Part shown: positions 63,627 through 64,000 of the stretch, in pieces | Position numbering within the stretch: the stretch's first letter is position 1 | How the letters are laid out: every line of letters starts with the position of its first letter | Source: Pseudaquidulcibacter sp041917055 | GTDB lineage: Bacteria > Pseudomonadota > Alphaproteobacteria > Caulobacterales > Aquidulcibacteraceae | Reading direction: 5' to 3' | Length of the DNA: 64,000 nt | Assembly: GCA_041917055.1 (NCBI GenBank) | Contig: JAYRYJ010000001.1 | Location: forward strand, 248,001 to 312,000 | Position numbers and translations under genes: made by a program | Notes under the pieces: model-generated | Databases searched by the model: none | What the model saw: only the letters and a program-made list of their open reading frames with translations | Told to the model about the DNA's origin: nothing

Positions 63627-64000
63627 ATGGATTTTGATATTGTCATAATCGGTTCCGGTGCCGGCGGCGGCACAATCGCTAAGGAATTGGCGCAAAGCGG
63701 AAAAAAAATTGCCATCATTGAGCGTGGCGACTTTTTAAAACGCGAAGTCGCAAACTGGGATGCACAAAGAGTATTCATAGATAGAATTTATCGCACAAGG
63801 GAAGAATGGCGCGATAAAAATGGTCGCAAATTTCACCCGAATACCAATTATTATGTCGGGGGGAATACAACTTTCTATGGCGCGGCTTTAATGCGCATGA
63901 AACCCAAAGATTTTGACGATTTGGCGCATTATGGCGGTGAAACTTCCCCTGCGTGGCCTTTGTCCTATACAGATTTCGTGCCTTTTTATGACAGGGCCGA
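63627..64000 (+). CDS. GMC-family oxidoreductase, N-terminal part
   Basis: Starts ATG 63627 with GAGG upstream. FDIVIIGSGAGGGTIAKELA is the FAD ADP-binding fold and NYYVGGNTTFYGAALMR the GMC flavin-site pattern. The frame runs past the window end at about 124 residues. GMC enzymes oxidise alcohols or sugars with FAD; the upstream SDR gene suggests both act on related alcohol/carbonyl substrates. Confidence 0.88.
   Translation, partial: MDFDIVIIGSGAGGGTIAKELAQSGKKIAIIERGDFLKREVANWDAQRVFIDRIYRTREEWRDKNGRKFHPNTNYYVGGNTTFYGAALMRMKPKDFDDLAHYGGETSPAWPLSYTDFVPFYDRA

Overview
This is an AT-rich chromosomal window of an alphaproteobacterium. The evidence is gene content and order: lysC divergent from ubiG, rpsU divergent from a COQ9-family gene, an argD-argF-hslO run, the cell-cycle response regulator cpdR next to an N-formylglutamate amidohydrolase-like gene, and a split pntA1-pntA2-pntB operon. 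A Caulobacterales/Hyphomonadaceae-like organism is a reasonable guess but not proven. TTG start codons are frequent, and most genes have a clear GGAG-type ribosome binding site.

Layout. 0-4.2 kb: the first codons of efp (minus strand), divergent epmA, an alpha/beta hydrolase and a chemoreceptor. 4.2-9.1 kb: a gene-free block of palindromic repeats, a secreted peptidoglycan-binding protein, a small charged protein, a GNAT/cupin pair and a broken P-loop kinase gene beside a palindromic repeat. 9.1-12.2 kb: lysC, ubiG and a lone sdhB. 12.3-17.3 kb: a MITE-like repeat, then a cobalamin riboswitch heading a btuB-btuF-btuC-btuD uptake operon. 17.3-21.6 kb: a repeat pair, a DUF6065-like protein, an L,D-transpeptidase, a DUF882 protein and a glycosyltransferase. 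21.6-30.6 kb: hslO-argF-argD, a short-chain dehydrogenase, kup, and an operon for amine/GABA-type catabolism (PuuB-like oxidase and GabD-like dehydrogenase). 30.7-42.9 kb: a dienelactone-hydrolase-like gene, an Lrp regulator divergent from ald, a large repeat block, accA, cpdR, a formylglutamate amidohydrolase-like gene overlapping a Trm112-like gene, DUF885, hpt, fhs, a secreted amidohydrolase and DUF6958.

42.9-48.7 kb: a GHKL ATPase fused to a PD-(D/E)XK-type nuclease domain (candidate defence gene), the pnt operon, a promoter-headed structured RNA candidate, and rpsU apparently starting at CTG. 48.7-56 kb: COQ9, a response regulator, tRNA-Ser(CGA) with a nearby copy of its 3' end, an MBOAT plus two SGNH-hydrolase genes (polymer O-acetylation) and a LuxR-type regulator. 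56-64 kb: a HAD phosphatase, murQ, a small membrane protein, bdhA, a lipidated subtilase autotransporter with a polyproline linker, a third large repeat block, a PuuD-like hydrolase, a short-chain dehydrogenase and the start of a GMC oxidoreductase.

The least explained feature is a set of at least three dispersed palindromic repeat families (called A/B, C and D here). They fill the larger gene-free gaps and nest inside one another. One A copy sits directly after the stop codon of a truncated kinase gene and reads in the same frame.
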